Source: JBHHUI01 sp965248775 (lineage in GTDB: Bacteria > Chloroflexota > Anaerolineae > Anaerolineales > JBHHUI01). From it: a stretch of DNA of 64,000 bases. Each line of letters starts with the position of its first letter. Within the stretch, counting starts at the first letter, position 1. The stretch covers positions 434,001-498,000 of the forward strand of contig OZ252150.1 of NCBI GenBank assembly GCA_965248775.1, read 5' to 3'. Under the pieces are notes generated by a model. That model searched no databases, was not told where the DNA came from, and worked only from the letters and a program-made list of their open reading frames with translations. A program made the translations under genes and the position numbers. Of the stretch, positions 9,220-19,477 are shown piece by piece.

Positions 9220-11391
9220 GGATGCGCGATCACCATAAGCGTGGCGGCGCGCCGGTGGGCGCACTCCATCGCAATCGATAGATTTTCCGGGTCTAGCGCA
9301 CCGAAGCTTTCGTCTAGGATGACGATGTCCGGCTCCTGCAGCAGAGCGCGCGCCACATAGATACGGCTGCGCTCTCCATGCGATAGCCGCCAGCCGCTCT
9401 CGCCAACCATCTGTTGCATGCCGCCCGGCATGCGCTGCAATAGATCGCCAAGGCCCAATTCGTGGCAAACGATTTCCGCCTCTTGCAAATCTTCCGGCTC
9501 GGGCGGCCAGCGCTTTCCCATCAACAGATTGAACGCCAGTGTATCGGTAAACACATGGTTCTCGTGGAATTGTGGCACGAGAACAACGCGCTGCCGCCAC
9601 AGCGCAGTCCCGACTGTCTGCCGGTCGAAGCCTTGCAGCAGCAACAGACCCGACTGCGGATCGCGTAGTCCCGTTAGGATGGCAGCGAGGGTGGACTTGC
9701 CGCCCCCGGAGGCGCCTTCGAGCAGAATGCGCTGCCCCTCGCGCACCTCCAACTGGCACTCATGCAACACATCACGACCACGCTCACGATAGCGGAATGA
9801 AATATCGCGCCCGCTCAGCATCACACGCTGCCCTTCGTTGCGCTGGGCGCCGTTGCCGAGTCGGTTGGCGCTTAGGTTGGAGGTATCGATCGGTCGCGCG
9901 GCAGCTTTATAAAGCGGGGCCGCCTGGTCCCAGGCGATGATCATGCCACCGATGCTCTGCATACCGTCGGTCAACTGCGTGAGCGCCTGCGAGGCCAGCA
10001 TGATGCCACCCAGGCTGATGGCGATGCGCCCGATGGCTTCGGGGTTGGCAATGAATGGCGCGACGATGCCGAGCATGCCCACGAGCAACCAACCTCGCGA
10101 GAGAAGAGCATCCAGCTGCAGCGCCATCAAGTCTACACGCTCAGACAGGCGCAAATAGGCGAATAATGACTCATCTTCTTCCAGGTGCCACGTGGAGGGG
10201 TTCTCCTGCGCGAGTCTTGTGCGGTGCCCAACCATGCGCTCTGCCAGGTTGTTTGTCATGCGACGATAACCGCGCGCCCAATCCACGCTACGACGGACGT
10301 AAAGGAAAGTGAGCGCGGTCGCGAGTAGCATCCAGACCCCAGCACAGCTGCATGCCGCCAGCCACCTGCGCCGAGCGCGAGTATCGAGGCAGCACTGACG
10401 AGCCTGACAATTGAAAGCAACACACCGTATCCGCCGCCAATGGCAAGCATTTCCAGCGACTCGGCCTCCATCACCATTCCCATAAACTGCCCCATTCCCT
10501 GGTGGCGAATTTCTTCCGGGAACAGGCGCAGGATGCCGTACATTAGGCGCTGGCGCAGCACGCTTTCCGCACCAGTGGAAAACGTACGCTGTGCCAACTC
10601 CATCAGAATTTGCAGTGGGACGGTCGTGACGAGGATGAGCGCCCAGGCCCAGAGCCAGATCAACTCGAAGCGGCCCTGCAGCGAGCCGCGCCCGATGAGC
10701 CACCACTGGCCAATCTCGGACAATTGCGTTATGAGGAAAAGACTCAGCATCACCAGGAAAGGTGGTATGAGACGTGCCGGGCGCACCTGTTTCAAGAAGC
10801 TGGCTCCCGGCAGCGGACGCAGAATCCAGATACCTTGAATGCGCACCTGGCTGAGCTGTTCCTGCATGATGATGCGCAGCGCGTGGTCTCTGCTCTCGTC
10901 TGGGACACCGGCGTCGACCAGCACCGGTTGCAGTCCTGCCTCCCATGGCGTCTCAATTTCGGCGCACAACGCCCGGCGAACTGAAGCAGCGCTCACCTTG
11001 CGGACGCGGTCTTCGGGACTGAGCAGGGAAAGCTGATTGCCTGTTGCCGTCAGGATGAGCAGCAAGGAGCCACCTGCCGTGGAGTCACCCGGTAGGAGCA
11101 CGATGGCCGGTCCGGCGTGACGGAGCATTTCATCTACATCGGAGTAAGTCGCTTCGACCGGTTCGGACTCGATCTCGAGGTGGCCGGAGGCCATCTCCAG
11201 CCAATTTGTCAGTGTTTCGGGCGCAGCTTCTCGCGACGAAAAGGGGGCAGGTCGGGGGGCTCGGGGCGCGTGAAGATGTTGCTGCGCATTGCGAGGCTCT
11301 CCAGGGCCGCATCCACTTCTACGACCGGCCAGGAAAGATGTTGCAGGTTTTCGATTTCCAAGTCTCCAGGAATTGGGTGAGACTCGAGTTG
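9216..11391 (-). pseudogene. ABC exporter (permease fused to ATPase), frame-broken
   Basis: Exporter of the peptide/bacteriocin type, spread over three frames. The upstream frame is open from 11391 (PVVEVDAALESLAMRSNIF). The middle frame to about 10,350 has a degenerate N-terminal domain (HAGPAIVLLP, GNQLSLLSPEDRVRK, recalling inactive C39 peptidase domains) and membrane helices (FLVMLSLFLITQLSEIGQWW). The last frame has the remaining helices and an ATPase with Walker A GASGGGKST, signature LSHGERSRIYVARAL and Walker B IVILDESFGALD. Breaks fall near 11,245 (at a C5T4 run) and 10,345-10,360. No clear ATG start. Either decayed or affected by indels; the domains read cleanly, so assembly error is quite possible. 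Confidence 0.7.
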
Positions 11392-11525
11392 CTAACTAAA
11401 CGGCCACTTGGCCCAGTCCGGAAGATTGTTCCAGGCGGCGCCGGCGGCCTTTTGGGCCGCCTGTCCGGTTGCTGCGGCAGCATTAGATCCTGCATCCACA
11501 GCCGACCGTCCAGCGTCAGTAATAG

Positions 11526-11780
11526 TATCAAGCAGCCTCCCGGAATGCACCGACGTTCGTACGCGCAAGCCGACGCGGGGTTCCGGCAGGTGAGGCGCTG
11601 AACATCGCGTTCAACGTTCCGCCGGGACAGAACCCGGCGAGTTTGGTTGTGTATTATTGGAATCTGCTGGTGGGCTGGATCGAGATGCTGGCGGAGTTTG
11701 TGAACGGGCAGTTGGTGACGTCGGCCTTCTTCGGCGGCAACTTCATGCTCGGCCAACCTGGGACGACCCCTGGCGCATAA
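11526..11780 (+). CDS. Orphan ORF fragment, unknown
   Basis: Open frame without a clear start (follows TAG 11523-11525), ending TAA 11780. It codes for a hydrophobic-aromatic C-terminus (PPGQNPASLVVYYWNLLVGW, GWIEMLAEFVNGQL, FFGGNFMLG) that looks like real protein more than noise. It lies between the broken ABC transporter and the left end of the IS1182 element. Probably a remnant of a gene lost by rearrangement. The rest of 11,392-11,876 shows nothing recognisable. Confidence 0.25.
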   Translation, partial: YQAASRNAPTFVRASRRGVPAGEALNIAFNVPPGQNPASLVVYYWNLLVGWIEMLAEFVNGQLVTSAFFGGNFMLGQPGTTPGA

Positions 11781-11876
11781 TATTTTCCCGATTTTCGGTA
11801 TCGCAAAAATACAATATAATTCCGACATGGCTGTCCAATCAAAAACAAAATCTGAAGAGAGTAGCATTTCTTCCCC

Positions 11877-13468
11877 TAGCAGTTTGTCGGAGAGCAACCT
11901 GAGATAGCGAAATCGGTGATAATCTACGGGCATGGCTAGAAAATTCAAGAAACCCAATTACGAAGTGATGCTCAAACAGACAATCAGTCTGGAAGAAGCC
12001 CTGCCATCCAATCATTTGGCACGATTTGTGGTGGATGTTATCGCCCAGTTGGATTTGGGTATGATCTATGCACAATATGCACCGACGGGTGGTCAACCTA
12101 TTGCGCCAGAGATCCTGTTGGGATTGCTCTTCTATGGTTATGCCAACGGGGTGTTCAGTTCTCGTAAGATTGAGAAAGCCACCTATGAGAGTATCCCATT
12201 CCGCTATATTGCCAGTGGGCTGCATCCTGACCACGACACAATTGCCAACTTTCGCAAAACCTTTCTGGCTGAGATCCAAGAGTTATTTGTGCAGATCTTG
12301 CTCCTGGCCCAAGTTGCTGAGGTGCTGAAGTTGGGTAATATCAGTCTGGATGGTAGCAAGGTGCATGCTGATGCATCCAAGAGCAAAGCGGTCAGTTACA
12401 AGCGTCTGATAAAACTAGAGACCCAACTGCGCCAGGAAGTGAACAAACTCTTCGAACTCGGTGAGCAAGCTGATCAGGGTGATCTCCAGTTGCCGGAAGG
12501 GCTCGTCATTGAAGACGAAATTGCCATTCGCAAGAAACGTTTGGCAAATCTGGCAGAAGCCAAAGCCGTCTTAGAAGCCCGTGCGCAGGAACGATATGAA
12601 GCCGAGAGGGCTGAATACGAAGCCAAACAGCGTGAGCGGGAAGAAAAGTCTCGCAAAACTGGGCATAAACCCCGAGGTCGCAAACCGAAACCACCGCAGC
12701 CGGGACCACGGGACAAAGATCAGTACAACTTCACTGATCCGGACTCTCGCATCATGAAAAACAGCACCAATAATGGCTTCGACCAGCATTACAACGTTCA
12801 AGTTGCTGTGGAGCAGGAGAGCCTCTTGATTGTGGCGCCTTCACTTTCGAACCATCCGAATGACAAAAAAGAAGCTGAGCCAACCCTGGATGCCATCTCT
12901 CCAAAAGTAGGCAAACCAAAGGCTGCCGCTTTGGATTATGGATATTTCAGCAAAGCGAACATCGCAGCACTTGAGAAGCTTGGCATTGATCCTTACATTG
13001 CTACCGGTCGCGAACCTCACCACAAAAGCTGGCGTACCTTCTTTGAACAAATGCCTGCTCCGCCACCGGAAGATGCCAGTCCGAAAGTCAAGATGGCTTA
13101 CAAACTACAAACCGAAATCGGCAAAGCCAGCTACCGTTTACGCAAATGCACAGTGGAACCCGTCATTGGTATCATCAAGGAAGTCCTGGGCTTCCGCCAG
13201 TTTTCTCTGCGCGGCCTGCTGGCAGCAGCCGGGGAATGGTGTCTGGTCTGCCTAGCGTTCAACCTCAAACGCATGCACACCCTCTACCAAGCAAAGGGTG
13301 TGCTTTAGCCGGGGCTGCTTTGGCGCGCCTGCTACTCGCTGCGAGAAGGTGGTTTGCCCTCCATGAAATGCACACTGTTTTACGCTTGTTTTGTCGCAAT
13401 CAACTGCTCATTTTGCCCTGTAGGGCTATTCATGTTGTAAAAGTACTTGTCTCTCCGACAAACTGCTA
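11877..13468 (+). mobile_element. IS1182-family insertion sequence
   Basis: 1,592-bp element bounded by a perfect 18-bp inverted repeat (left 11877-11894 TAGCAGTTTGTCGGAGAG, right 13451-13468 its complement) and holding one transposase. No target duplication is visible: the bases outside are CCCC on the left and GCAT on the right. The right end cuts an ABC-F gene whose C-terminal part is not found beyond the left end, so a deletion or rearrangement accompanied or followed insertion. Confidence 0.9.
11932..13308 (+). CDS. IS1182-family transposase
   Basis: 458 aa, intact DDE transposase. N-terminal domain LPSNHLARFVVDVIAQLDLG; conserved first catalytic region GNISLDGSKVHADASKSKAV; charged coiled insertion about residues 205-260; then NGFDQHYNVQVAVE and ALDYGYFSKANIAALEKLGIDPYIA; C-terminal RKCTVEPVIGIIKEVLGFRQFSLRG with the last catalytic Glu. 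Start ATG 11932 inside the element, 38 bp after the left repeat. Likely functional, judging by its intact length. Confidence 0.92.
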   Translation: MARKFKKPNYEVMLKQTISLEEALPSNHLARFVVDVIAQLDLGMIYAQYAPTGGQPIAPEILLGLLFYGYANGVFSSRKIEKATYESIPFRYIASGLHPDHDTIANFRKTFLAEIQELFVQILLLAQVAEVLKLGNISLDGSKVHADASKSKAVSYKRLIKLETQLRQEVNKLFELGEQADQGDLQLPEGLVIEDEIAIRKKRLANLAEAKAVLEARAQERYEAERAEYEAKQREREEKSRKTGHKPRGRKPKPPQPGPRDKDQYNFTDPDSRIMKNSTNNGFDQHYNVQVAVEQESLLIVAPSLSNHPNDKKEAEPTLDAISPKVGKPKAAALDYGYFSKANIAALEKLGIDPYIATGREPHHKSWRTFFEQMPAPPPEDASPKVKMAYKLQTEIGKASYRLRKCTVEPVIGIIKEVLGFRQFSLRGLLAAAGEWCLVCLAFNLKRMHTLYQAKGVL

Positions 13469-14051
13469 GCATATCTATATCGAGGTGATTGGTCGGTTCG
13501 TCCAGGAGTAGCAGTCGCGGTTCGGCGAGCAGGGTGAGTGCCAGACTTAGGCGTGTTTTTTGGCCGCCGCTTAGTGCACCGACGATAAGATCGGTATCGA
13601 CTTCGGTGAGGCCCAATTGCTTCAACAGGGCCGGCCCGCGCTCCGGGTCTTGCTGATCGATCCACTCGAGGCGATGAAGGGCGGCATCGTAAGCGTTCTG
13701 AATGTCGCTTTGCTCTGGATGCTCGGCGAGTGCGCTCGCCAGTCGCATCAACTCGATATCAGCACCCCGCGGGTCGCCGCGCGCTCTTTGCAAGACATCG
13801 CCCAGAGTCACATCCGGGTCGGGTTCGAAGCTTTGCGCTAGGTAGCCGACTCGCAGGCTGCTTGGGGATAGTTCAACATGGCCGCTGCTGGCCGCTTCCT
13901 CCCCGACCAGAATGCGCAAGAGTGTCGTTTTGCCACATCCGTTGGGGCCAATCAGACCGGTGCGATCGCCGTCGCAAAGGCTAAACGTAACGTTATGGAG
14001 GATGGTATGAGGCCCGAATGATTTTGATATTTGATGAGCAGTGAGCATCAC
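13469..14051 (-). pseudogene. ABC-F ATPase, truncated by IS1182
   Basis: N-terminal about 194 residues of an ABC-F (ribosome-associated, non-membrane) ATPase: LTAHQISKSFGPHTILHNVTF, Walker A GPNGCGKTT, signature LSGGQKTRLSLALTL and Walker B LLLLDEPTNHLDI. Just after NHLDIDML the sequence enters the IS1182 right repeat, and the frame then ends in IS sequence at 13380. The second ATPase domain is absent from the window. ABC-F proteins clear antibiotics from ribosomes or tune translation; this copy should be inactive. Confidence 0.85.
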
Positions 14052-14059
14052 TTGGCCTG

Positions 14060-14092
14060 TAAAAATACAAAACCGGAGACGTATGCCTCCGG
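14060..14092 (-). terminator. Rho-independent terminator
   Basis: Hairpin CCGGAG...CTCCGG (14073-14092) followed, in minus-strand sense, by a T-rich run (TTTTGTATTTTT). It lies downstream of the J-domain gene and just before the ABC-F start. Confidence 0.55.
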
Positions 14093-14236
14093 CTGCGATT
14101 CGAAACAGCAGGCTTGCGCCTAGAAAAACGTCCGAGATTGTTACAAGCGAATGTTCATTTCATCACCGTGAATCAGTAGAAATGCGCCACTTAGGCGAGA
14201 GTTGGATTTTAGCACGGGCAATATTTTCCAACCTGC

Positions 14237-14599
14237 TCATCGCTGACCCCTTGTCCCTTCCAAGTACGCTTCGTGTAGCCTGATGAAGTCGCCAGCGTTT
14301 CCGCCCGCATTCGGGTGAATGGTTTTTACTAAATCCCTGTAACGCGCTTTGATCTCTTCTCTGTTCGCGTTCGCGGGCAAATCCATTACAATTTGCCAGG
14401 GTTCGACGCCGCCCGGAGATGCGCTCGCAGGTCGCTCTTGCTCTGACTGCCGATGGTGGAACTGTTCTTGTGTCCAGCGCAGGAACTCATCATCGCTAAG
14501 GCGACGCTGGGACCGATGGAATTGAGTATACGTTTCGCTCGTCGAGGCTGTGCCTGCACTGGTGCCGTATAAGATTGTATAAACCCGTACTCTGTCCAT
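14237..14599 (-). CDS. J-domain protein with HPN instead of HPD
   Basis: 120 aa. Residues about 60-118 form a DnaJ J-domain: PWQIVMDLPANANREEIKAR, YRDLVKTIHPNAGGN, FIRLHEAYLEGTRG. The loop tripeptide that stimulates DnaK ATPase is normally HPD; here it is HPN (codons CAC CCG AAT). The N-terminal half has no recognised domain (SDDEFLRWTQEQFHHRQS). Such loss would be expected to weaken Hsp70 stimulation, so this may be a J-like protein with another role. Start ATG 14599; single gene with a terminator downstream. Confidence 0.7.
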   Translation of the reverse strand: MDRVRVYTILYGTSAGTASTSETYTQFHRSQRRLSDDEFLRWTQEQFHHRQSEQERPASASPGGVEPWQIVMDLPANANREEIKARYRDLVKTIHPNAGGNAGDFIRLHEAYLEGTRGQR

Positions 14600-14761
14600 C
14601 GGCTAAATATCCATTTGTGGTGCTGGCTCGAGTATGTCATCCGCGTCCAAACGCAGTTCAACTGAGATAAGTATAAACACGTCGCCACAAGTGATTTGAG
14701 AATTGCTATGCGACGTATCGTTGGCAGTCGAGCCGCATTCTAAATATCCCCCGCTCATCAA

Positions 14762-14995
14762 TTATTGTAGCGCCAGTCTGTATTCGGTCCGAGCTTCAGA
14801 GCCGCAGTGTACAATCTCCGGAGCGAGGACCATCCCACCGCGTTCACCCACGCTCACATTGATAATCAGATCGGCGGACCGCTGCATGCAGGTTTCGTAA
14901 TCTGTGAAGGACACGACGAGCACGTTGTCAGGAAAATCTAATTCATCCCTTAAGCGGACGGAACGAAAAGGGAGCGGCGATAGCGCGCGGCGCAT
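14762..14995 (-). CDS. Small hypothetical protein or fragment
   Basis: 77 aa (RLRDELDFPDNVLVVSFTDY, CMQRSADLIINVSVGERGGM). Its composition is protein-like and the stretch has no better ORF, but no family is recognised and no strong ribosome site is seen. It may be a remnant. The remaining bases from 14,600 to 15,070 show no other feature. Confidence 0.3.
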   Translation of the reverse strand: MRRALSPLPFRSVRLRDELDFPDNVLVVSFTDYETCMQRSADLIINVSVGERGGMVLAPEIVHCGSEARTEYRLALQ

Positions 14996-15070
14996 TCGTC
15001 ATGATGGACGGCTTAGTGATAAACTGGGCCATTCCGAAATGTCAGCTTTGTAAGAAAGTACAGGTCCGTT

Positions 15071-18000
15071 GTGAATTGTCCAAATTGTCAGCACGAGAAT
15101 CCGGATGATGCCAAATTCTGTAGCAACTGCGGCCAGAACCTAGAAGAGCAGCCTAGCAGTGATAGCCTACCCACCGCATTGGAGCGCTTCATCCCCACGG
15201 AACTAGCCACAAAATTAGATGCCGTTCGCAGCAGCCGTGCCATGGCAGGCGAGCGCCGGGTTGTTAGCATGTTGTTCTGCGATGTGAAAGGCTCCACGGC
15301 CGCAGCGGAAGACCTCGATCCGGAGGATTGGACCGAGATAATAAACGGTGCGTTCGAGTACATGATCAAGCCTGTATACAAATACGAAGGAACTGTGGCG
15401 CGTCTGATGGGCGATGCGATTCTGGCTTTCTTTGGCGCGCCCTTTGCGCATGAGGATGACCCCGGCAGAGCTGTTCATGCGGGACTTGATATCGTGCAAT
15501 CGATACGGCCTTATCGCGAAGAAATAAACAAGCGCTGGGGGATAGATTTCGACGTTCGGGTGGGCATCAACACCGGCCGTGTGGTGGTCGGGGCTGTAGG
15601 GTCAGATTTGCGCATGGAATATACGGCCATGGGTGATGCAATCAACGTGGCTGCGCGTATGGAACAGACCGCAGAACCCGGCACCGTACAGATTGCAGAA
15701 AACACATATAAGCTAGTGAAGCCCCTATTTGAGTTCGGAGAACCGGACGAAATTTCAGTAAAAGGCAGAGCCGAGCCAGTGCCCGCCCTGCGGGTTATTG
15801 CTGCCAAGGTTGAACCAGGGCCTGTGCGCGGACTAGAAGCACATGGAATTGAATCGCCACTGGTCGGTCGGGAAGCCGAGCTCAAAACTGCTCAAGCCAG
15901 CATAGAGCAACTTCAATCTAGGCAAGGGGGCTTGCTGGGTATTTTCGGGGAGGCGGGATTGGGTAAGTCGCGGCTCGTTGCCGAACTACAAAATGCACTC
16001 CAGCCGAACGGGTCGACGGCGGAAATTACATGGCTGGAAGGTCGCACGCTTTCCTTCGGTCAAACGATCAGCTACTGGCCGTTCCAGGAGATACTGCGCG
16101 AGTATGCTGGAATTGCCGAAGATGATAGCGAGAGCGAAGCCTGGGACAAGCTCGAAGAGCACGTATCAGCGCTGTTCGCAGCGCAGACGATTGATATTTT
16201 GCCGTACCTCGCCAGTCTGTTCACCTTGGAAGTGCGTGGGGATTACATCGAGCGAGTGAAATACCTGGATGGTGAAGCAATAGGCCGGCAGGTGTTCCTG
16301 GCCTCCCGCCGATTCTTTGAGCGCTTGGCCGAGGAGCAACCGCTCATTTTGTACTTCGACGATCTGCACTGGATGGACAATTCGTCTGCCCGACTGCTTG
16401 AACATTTGTTGCCACTCGTCGACCGGGTACCGATCCTATTCTGCATCGCAAGCCGTCCAGAACATGATACGCCCGGGGAAGCATTCCGCGTACTCGCGAC
16501 TGATCAGTATCCGTCAATTTATACTGAGATTGTGCTGTCGCCACTGACTGGTGCATACAGTGAGACACTGGTGCACAACTTGCTAGGGATAGACGACTTG
16601 CCGGTGCGTTTGCGCGAATCGATCGCGAAAAAAGCAGAAGGGAATCCCTTCTACGTAGAAGAAATTATTCGCACCTTGATAGACAGTGGTGCGGTGGTGC
16701 GTCAGAATGGGCATTGGCAAGCCACCGCCGAGATCGAGAACATCGCCATCCCGGACACATTGCAGGGTGTGATCATGGCACGCATCGACCGGCTCGACGA
16801 AGAAGTCAAGCACGTGCTGGGTACGGCAGCTGTTATTGGTCGCGCATTCTTTTATCGCGTGTTGACTAGCGTGGCGCAGGTAGATAAAACTCTGGAATCG
16901 CATCTGGATCGGCTTATGCAAATGGAGCTTATCCGCGAAAAGCAACACGCGCCTGAGCTGGAATATGTATTCAAGCACGCCATCGCCCATGAAGTAACCT
17001 ACGAAAATTTGCTCTTGAAGCGCCGGCGTGAATTACACGCGCATGTGGCCCAGGCAATTGAAAAGTTATTTGCAGCTCGCCTAGAGGAGTTCTTTGGTCT
17101 GCTTGCCTATCATTATTCAAAGGCGGAGAAATGGGAGCAGGCGCAAGATTACCTGATGAAAGCTGGCGATCAGGCGGGCGGTGTGGCAGCGGACGCAGAG
17201 GCGCTGGCGCTCTATCGGCAGGCGCTCCAGGCTTACGAGCGTGCCTTTGGCGACCGTTGGAACCCCTTCGAGCGTGCGGTGTTAGAGAGAAAGATGGGGG
17301 AGGCTTTATATCGGAACGGGGATCATGAACAGAGCGTGCGTTATTTTGAATCTGCGTTGGAGCGCTTGGGATTTCCACTGCCATCCGGGAAAGGAGCCGT
17401 TAGACGCGCGCTGCTGCGAGAACTGATCACCCAGGTAGGCCATCGTCTCTTACCCGTCCTGTTTTTGAGAGGGGAGTCGAGAACCCCTACTATGGAAGAA
17501 GAAGAGTTGAGCCGCATCTTTGATTCATTCCTTTGGATACTCGGCTACTCGGATGAGGAACGTTATGCAGTGGCCGCGCTTGCAGCGTTTAACCGAGCCG
17601 AGAAAATGAGCTATGGCCCCTGGATTGCTTTATGGGCAGCATCTCTGGCGCTGGTGCAGGATGTAGTATTTGGGATTGGAAAGCAAGGTGAGCGTTACAT
17701 GCAGCAGGCGCATGCAGCTGTCGAGGCAAGCCCGGAGCCCAGAGCAAATGCATTTGTATTATTTGCGATGTGCGCCCACGAATATTTTTCGGGCCGGCAG
17801 GAGAGTGCGTTCACGTGGGCTGCGCGCGCTAGTGACGCGTTCCGTGAAATTGGCGATATGCACGCCTGGGCCGGTCCGATGGATATTACAACTTGGAACC
17901 ATATTTTTCATTCTCAATTTGATGAGGCGCGTCAGTCTGCCCGGCGAATGCGGGAAGTGGGCGAGGGTTCAGGCGACCGGCAGGTATGGGCTTGGGGAAT

Positions 18001-18621
18001 TATTCACGAGGGTTTGATTGCGTTCTCGCTGGGTCAGTACCGCAAGGCGCTTGAGAAATTTGCCAAGGCAATTCCTGTAACCAAATCGATCCCTGATTAT
18101 CCACGCCAAGCGCTTGCAGGGGCATGGATGGCACGTGCACACCTGGGATTGGGCCAATATTTCGAGGCGCTCAAGGTTTTGGACGAGACCGCACCGATCC
18201 TCGCAGAATCAGTCACCAATGATCAGCATGCAGAATTTGCGCTCGCCCAGGCTGAAATCTTTCTTGCTTTGGCAGATGGCGAAGGTCGCGACGATATTTA
18301 CCGCAATACGGCAAAAGCAGAGTGGCTGAAAAGAGCAGGAGAAGCATCCAAACGCGCAATCCGGTTCGGGCGCAGCGCTTGCGAGGAACCTATGAATGGC
18401 TGCGGGGCAAACCGAAATCTGCTCGGCAATGTTGGGATGAAAGTCTAGCCGTAGCGGAACAAAACGGCGAGCGGCACCTCCTTGGCCGGACCTATCTAGA
18501 GATGGGCCGCCGCCTGAAGGATGCTAAATTTCTCGCGCAAGCTGAATCCGTATTCGTCGACATAGGCACCAACTATTGGGTTGAGCAAACAAACGAGGCT
18601 ACCGCGGAACTCGACAGCTAA
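15071..18621 (+). pseudogene. Zinc-ribbon adenylate/guanylate cyclase-AAA-TPR protein, one frameshift
   Basis: Second giant cyclase-type regulator. GTG start 15071. N-terminal zinc ribbon (CPNCQHENPDDAKFCSNCG), then a class III cyclase domain (FCDVKGSTAAAEDLDPEDW, LMGDAILAFFGAPFAHEDDP, VGINTGRVVVGAVGSD, YTAMGDAINVAARME) with both metal Asp residues, AAA-type P-loop (FGEAGLGKSRLVAEL), Walker B (LILYFDDLHWMDNSS) and TPR-like helices to the end. The frame to 18448 loses sense at about 18,370. Homologous sense (RLRGTYEWLRGKPKSARQCW to TAA 18621) continues in another frame, so a single -1/+2 change lies near 18,370-18,385. Only the last 80 or so residues are affected, so the product may still work. 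Domain order matches the gene at 2,060 except for the zinc ribbon and the missing pentapeptide tail. Confidence 0.82.
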
Positions 18622-18724
18622 TTGCCTCGGGTGTGTCCAAACCGCCCACATTGCCCAAGTATTTTGGCTTGGAGTTATCACCTTTGGTTGGATCGGCGGC
18701 ACAGGCTGGAGCCGACAGAGATAC

Positions 18725-19477
18725 CTACGTTTTCGCCAGATGCCGGACCACGTCTGGCAATTTCTCCATTGATACGCACACTACATCCGCAGACGTTTTG
18801 GCGCTGTCGCGATCAACTGCACCCGTAAACAGGATCGCCTGCATGCCGGCAGACTGCGCGCCGGCCACATCGTTACTCTCGCGGTCGCCGATGTGTGCCA
18901 TATTTTCCAGTGGTACGGCCAAGCCAGTGGATGCCAGCTCGAATACGCGCCGTGCGGGTTTGGAAGCCCCGACCTCGTCCGAGAACACCCTGTGAGAAAA
19001 ATATTCCAATAGTCCTTCCCGTTCCAGCAGGGCGCGCAGACCCCGGCCGGGCGTGTGGATGGTGTCCGAGATAATGCCCAGCTTAAACTCGCGCGCCAGG
19101 TCGGCCAGCGTAGCCCGCACGCCCGGGACAAAGTCGGGTGGGATATCCACCTCCATCATTTCGATAGCATGCACCAGAGCGTCAAAGCCTGGGGTATGCG
19201 CCAGCTGTAATTCATCATATGCCAGCTGAAGCCGCTCGGATACCGGCGCCGTGTGATTTTCGTCCCGCCACTGCTCTTGCACGCGTGCGTTGGCGCGGTC
19301 GAAGGCGGCCGCGACACGATCCGGGGGCGTGTGCGGGTGGTGACGACCGATCTCTTTGGCAAGCAACTGCAGCCGGGCTTGTGGTTTGGGTAGCAATCCT
19401 TGCGCGGCTCGTTTGGGCTCGTCTGATTCATCGAAGACCAGCGTGTCCCAGAAATCGAAAGTAATTGCTTTTATCAT
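18725..19477 (-). CDS. HAD-superfamily hydrolase
   Basis: 250 aa HAD hydrolase: nucleophile motif TFDFWDTLVFD (residues 6-16), motif II Ser/Thr at LGIISDTIHTPG, motif III Lys in DEVGASKPARRVFELA, motif IV HIGDRESNDVAGAQSAGM. The helical cap between motifs I and II resembles haloacid dehalogenase/phosphatase subfamily I. ATG 19475-19477 overlaps the TGA of the FAD/GcvT gene (ATGA), so they are translationally coupled. A phosphatase linked to the amine or phosphonate pathway upstream is plausible, but the substrate is unknown. Confidence 0.85.
   Translation of the reverse strand: MIKAITFDFWDTLVFDESDEPKRAAQGLLPKPQARLQLLAKEIGRHHPHTPPDRVAAAFDRANARVQEQWRDENHTAPVSERLQLAYDELQLAHTPGFDALVHAIEMMEVDIPPDFVPGVRATLADLAREFKLGIISDTIHTPGRGLRALLEREGLLEYFSHRVFSDEVGASKPARRVFELASTGLAVPLENMAHIGDRESNDVAGAQSAGMQAILFTGAVDRDSAKTSADVVCVSMEKLPDVVRHLAKT

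Noticed and set aside
11319..11957. 212-aa minus-strand ORF spanning the IS1182 left end
   Set aside because: It crosses the IS terminal repeat and its translation has no family resemblance; part of it overlaps the start of the ABC exporter in another frame.
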